Both the position numbers and the translations under genes were made by a program. Shown piece by piece: positions 61,612 to 64,000 of a stretch of 64,000 nt of DNA. The stretch is from Streptomyces pacificus (lineage in GTDB: Bacteria > Actinomycetota > Actinomycetes > Streptomycetales > Streptomycetaceae), in assembly GCF_011766325.1 (NCBI RefSeq), contig NZ_BLLG01000019.1, forward strand, positions 1 through 64,000. Direction: 5' to 3'. How positions within the stretch are numbered: the first letter of the stretch is position 1; the number at the start of each line of letters is the position of its first letter. The notes beneath the pieces are model-generated. The model searched no databases. It was not told the origin of the DNA and worked only from the letters and a program-made list of their open reading frames with translations.

Positions 61612-62505
61612 ATGCGTCTGAGCACCGTGATCCTCCCCATCCACCGGTGGGCCGAAGGACAGAAGAACTGGCGACGGGCCGAAGAACTCGGGTTCCACGC
61701 CGCGTACACCTATGACCATCTGTCCTGGCGGACCTTTCGCGACGGGCCGTGGTTCGGCGCGGTGCCGACCCTCACGGCGGCAGCGGCCGTCACCGACAGG
61801 ATGCGCCTGGGCACCCTGGTCACCTCGCCCAACTTCCGGCATCCGGTCACCCTCGCCAAGGAACTGATCACCCTCGACGACATCTCAGGGGGCCGCGTCA
61901 CGTTGGGCATCGGATCCGGTGGCAACGGATTCGACGCCACCGCGCTCGGGCAGCAGGCGTGGACTCCGCGGGAGCGGGCCGACCGGTTCGGCGAGTTCCT
62001 TCCCCTGCTGGACCGGCTGCTCACCGAGGGCGCGGTGAGCCACACCGGCACCCACTACTCGGCGGGGGAGGCCCGGAACATACCCGGCTGCGTCCAGCGC
62101 CCCCGGCTGCCGTTCGCGGTGGCCGCGACCGGCCCGCGCGGACTCGGACTGGCCGCCCGCCACGGCCAGGCGTGGGTGACCACCGGTGATCCGAAGCTGT
62201 TCGAGAAGGGCACCCCTCAGCAGTCGGTGCAGGCCCTTCGCGGCCAGATGGAGAGGCTCGGCATGGCGTGCGCGGACATCGGCCGGAGCGTCGCCGAACT
62301 CGACAAGATCCTGCTCACCGGCTTCACTCCGGACCGCGGCACCCCGCTGGAATCCGTGGACGCCTTCGTGGACTTCGCCGGGCGCCACCAGGAGCTGGGC
62401 TTCACCGAGATCGCTGTCCACTGGCCGATCCCCGACTCCGACTTCGCCGCCGACCAGGCCGTCTTCGAGCAGATAGCCACCGAGGCCTCCGGTCAACTCG
62501 CCTGA
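61612..62505 (+). CDS. Luciferase-like F420-dependent oxidoreductase
   Basis: A 297-aa protein of the luciferase-like monooxygenase superfamily. The barrel opens MRLSTVILPIHRWAEGQ, and core segments are LGTLVTSPNFRHPVTLAKELITLDDISGGRVTLGIGSGG. In actinomycetes such proteins usually bind coenzyme F420, but FMN use cannot be excluded by eye. ATG 61612 lies in gggggcatg; the frame is open upstream without support. No partner gene nearby. Confidence 0.85.
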   Translation: MRLSTVILPIHRWAEGQKNWRRAEELGFHAAYTYDHLSWRTFRDGPWFGAVPTLTAAAAVTDRMRLGTLVTSPNFRHPVTLAKELITLDDISGGRVTLGIGSGGNGFDATALGQQAWTPRERADRFGEFLPLLDRLLTEGAVSHTGTHYSAGEARNIPGCVQRPRLPFAVAATGPRGLGLAARHGQAWVTTGDPKLFEKGTPQQSVQALRGQMERLGMACADIGRSVAELDKILLTGFTPDRGTPLESVDAFVDFAGRHQELGFTEIAVHWPIPDSDFAADQAVFEQIATEASGQLA

Positions 62506-63041
62506 TCGGATGCTTCCACCGGTGACGCCGCGGTGGGAGGCATCGGGGCCGCAAGAACGGCGACGTGCCTGGCGCGGAGCGCACGCCAGGCACGTTCGTC
62601 GTCGAAAGCCCGGGGTCGGATCGGGACGGACGGACGGACGAGGACGGGCCGAGATGCCGGCGTCGCCCGGTCGCATCCTGATCGGTGAGGTCCGCTGCCG
62701 CCGTGCGGGTCGGTACCGTGCCGAACCACGGCCCCTCGCGAGAGTTCCGCCGGGGCAGCCGGGCATGGGCGCACACGGCGTGGAGTGCGGACGCCTCTCC
62801 CTGGCCCGCTCATCTGCCGCACGGCCGCCGAAGGCGGCACGGCTGGATCACGGTGCCCGGGCGCAGGCCCACGGCTCGCAGCCCCGGGGCTGACGCACGG
62901 GTGCGCCCGGCTTTCGGGACTCGCGGCCGTGGCCGCGCCGGTCCTGTCCAGGAGCGCTGTGACGACGGGGCGGACGACGACGCCCGGCGGGGCCCATCCG
63001 GGCCGCCGCCCCTCGTCCGGGTGAAAAGGCGCCTGAATGTT
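62506..63041. other. Gap with terminator-like hairpin between convergent genes
   Basis: A 12-bp stem (62563-62574 with 62584-62595) with a nine-base loop lies 57 bases after the oxidoreductase stop and likely ends its transcript. The remaining roughly 440 bases have open frames by composition only and nothing recognised, until DnaA boxes begin at 63042. Confidence 0.6.
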
Positions 63042-63095
63042 TGATCCACAGCCAACGCGACTTATCCACAGGCTAGTTGATCAATCTGTGGACAA
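63042..63095. promoter_or_regulatory. DnaA-box cluster at the end of the MerR gene
   Basis: TGATCCACA (63042-63050, one mismatch), TTATCCACA (63062-63070, perfect) and, on the other strand, TTGTCCACA (63087-63095, perfect) in 54 bases. The last box is inside the MerR coding sequence, giving its C-terminal LST residues. No promoter should be needed here, so replication-related DnaA binding is more likely than transcription control. Confidence 0.68.
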
Positions 63096-64000
63096 CTGGC
63101 CTCGTATACATGCGCCTTGCCCAACCCTGCGGCAATCAGGGTGCCTTGTCGTCATTGCGTGCAACGCCCTTTGGTGCACCTCCCTTTCAGCGGCGGCGGT
63201 GATGAACGCCGCGATGCGGTCGGAGCCAACAAGCCTCTCCACGGCTCTGATCGTCCCTCCGGGGAGAGCGACCTGGCACTGGTCGCCATCGCCTTCCCGC
63301 GGAGTCCCGGCGGCCAGGTGGTACCGCAGTTGCCGGACGGCGAAAAACCGCATGGCGCCGTCCAGTTCGGCATCGAAGGCCGGCTCGGTGAGCGGCCGTG
63401 ACCGACGACCCGCCGATGCGCACACCGCCCCGTCTGCCTCCGGCGGGCTCGCCGCATCCCCGCCTGCCGAAGGTCGACGGCCGGGACAGCGGGCGAGGTT
63501 GCGGCGGGGAATGAACTCCCGCAAGTGCGCGACGATATGCTCCACGTGTCCGTGAAGTTCCCTCAGCTGTCCGGTGATGGCCGCGAGCGGCACTCCGGCC
63601 GTGGACAACTCGGCTGCCACGGCCAGCTCCTGGGGGCTCCGTACCAGAAACTCGGCCTCCCCGCCCGGAACACGCTCCAGCACGCCCAGTTCCACCACTT
63701 CGGCGATCGCCGCTTCACCCGGCTCGTCCCCGAAGGCCGCTGCCAGTTCGGACCGGCTGATCCGGTCGGCCTTCTCGCCGGCCGAGAGGCCGTGGCACTC
63801 GGCAGCGGGCGCTGCGAGACGCTCGTCCGCCCGGGCCTCGGCGCTGAACCCCAGTACCCCGCCGAGGCCGCGCCCCGCGTCCCAGGCCTCCAGGAGTTCC
63901 TTGATCGAGGCAAGGGTGTATCCGCGGTCGAGGAGGCCCGCGATCCGGAGCAGCCGGGCCAGATGGGACTCCCCGTACACGTTGGACCTGCCGCGCCGCT
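63081..64000 (-). CDS. MerR-family regulator, N-terminus cut by window edge
   Basis: Partial gene; the start lies beyond base 64000. The visible 306 residues begin RRGRSNVYGESHLARLLRIAGLLDRGYTLASIKELLEAWD, the second half of a MerR winged helix, so 20-40 residues are missing. A long effector region without recognisable motifs follows, including Ser/Gly/Ala-rich stretches. The stop at 63081-63083 lies next to DnaA boxes, and the last residues are QLSTD. Ligand unknown. Confidence 0.82.
   Translation of the reverse strand, partial: RRGRSNVYGESHLARLLRIAGLLDRGYTLASIKELLEAWDAGRGLGGVLGFSAEARADERLAAPAAECHGLSAGEKADRISRSELAAAFGDEPGEAAIAEVVELGVLERVPGGEAEFLVRSPQELAVAAELSTAGVPLAAITGQLRELHGHVEHIVAHLREFIPRRNLARCPGRRPSAGGDAASPPEADGAVCASAGRRSRPLTEPAFDAELDGAMRFFAVRQLRYHLAAGTPREGDGDQCQVALPGGTIRAVERLVGSDRIAAFITAAAEREVHQRALHAMTTRHPDCRRVGQGACIRGQLSTD

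Noticed and set aside
1..64000. CRISPR arrays, rRNA genes, prophage or biosynthetic gene cluster
   Set aside because: No regularly spaced repeats of CRISPR type, no rRNA-like stretches, and no phage structural or PKS/NRPS genes were seen; the holin-4-like protein is an ordinary chromosomal family.

Overview
The window is chromosomal DNA of a Streptomyces or very close relative. The grounds are high G+C with strong third-position G/C bias, many GTG starts, ParAB with GTTTCACGTGAAAC parS sites, DnaA boxes of the TTGTCCACA type, the sporulation protein SsgA, a perfect Rex operator before cydABCD, a SigR-type promoter before trxBA and an F420-type oxidoreductase. From memory the gene order follows the oriC-flanking core of Streptomyces from parA rightwards, so oriC should lie a short way off the left edge. 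The density of parS sites, highest at the left, agrees. No genome comparison could be run.

Layout. 1-124: 3' end of an IS5-type insertion sequence, sitting where rsmG would be expected. 600-2746: parA-parB. 2905-5126: a GNAT protein and the thioredoxin pair trxBA. 5251-13307: a leftward envelope and stress block with a zinc-finger anti-sigma factor, SigM-like sigma factor, membrane pseudokinase, lipid II flippase MurJ and a DUF6049-like membrane protein. 13492-14958: CCA-adding enzyme. 15034-18268: MFS protein, inositol-1-phosphate synthase and a PadR regulator. 18630-25643: class A penicillin-binding protein, GT87 transferase, alanine-racemase-like protein and FemX. 26364-28068: rpsF-ssb-rpsR-rplI. 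28227-31476: MATE exporter and the helicase gene dnaB.

The second half mixes core and accessory genes: a serine beta-lactamase-like hydrolase, GNAT, MarR with a divergent MFS exporter, flavohaemoglobin, Nudix, LysR, a cystathionine-type PLP enzyme and small membrane proteins (31615-42342). Next come the apparent remains of ssgR followed by intact ssgA, a YibE/F protein, and thiC behind a TPP riboswitch. Then come a metallophosphatase, a LacI regulator divergent from a histidinol-phosphate-type aminotransferase, and cydA-cydB-cydCD behind a Rex operator. An M23 peptidase, a Cof phosphatase, an F420 oxidoreductase and a MerR regulator cut by the right edge finish the window.

Three themes tie it together: chromosome segregation and replication (parABS, DnaA boxes, ssb, dnaB), cell-wall growth (MurJ, class A PBP, FemX, M23 peptidase), and redox/respiration (trxBA, Rex-controlled cytochrome bd, flavohaemoglobin). 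The most notable signals are non-genic. Nine parS or near-parS sites are placed mainly in convergent gaps, two of them forming the centres of hairpins; three lie in coding sequence in the only stop-free frames. Four groups of DnaA boxes lie outside oriC, one a 14-bp-period tandem array directly after the PBP terminator. A 53-nt pure purine run lies between femX and its downstream neighbour.
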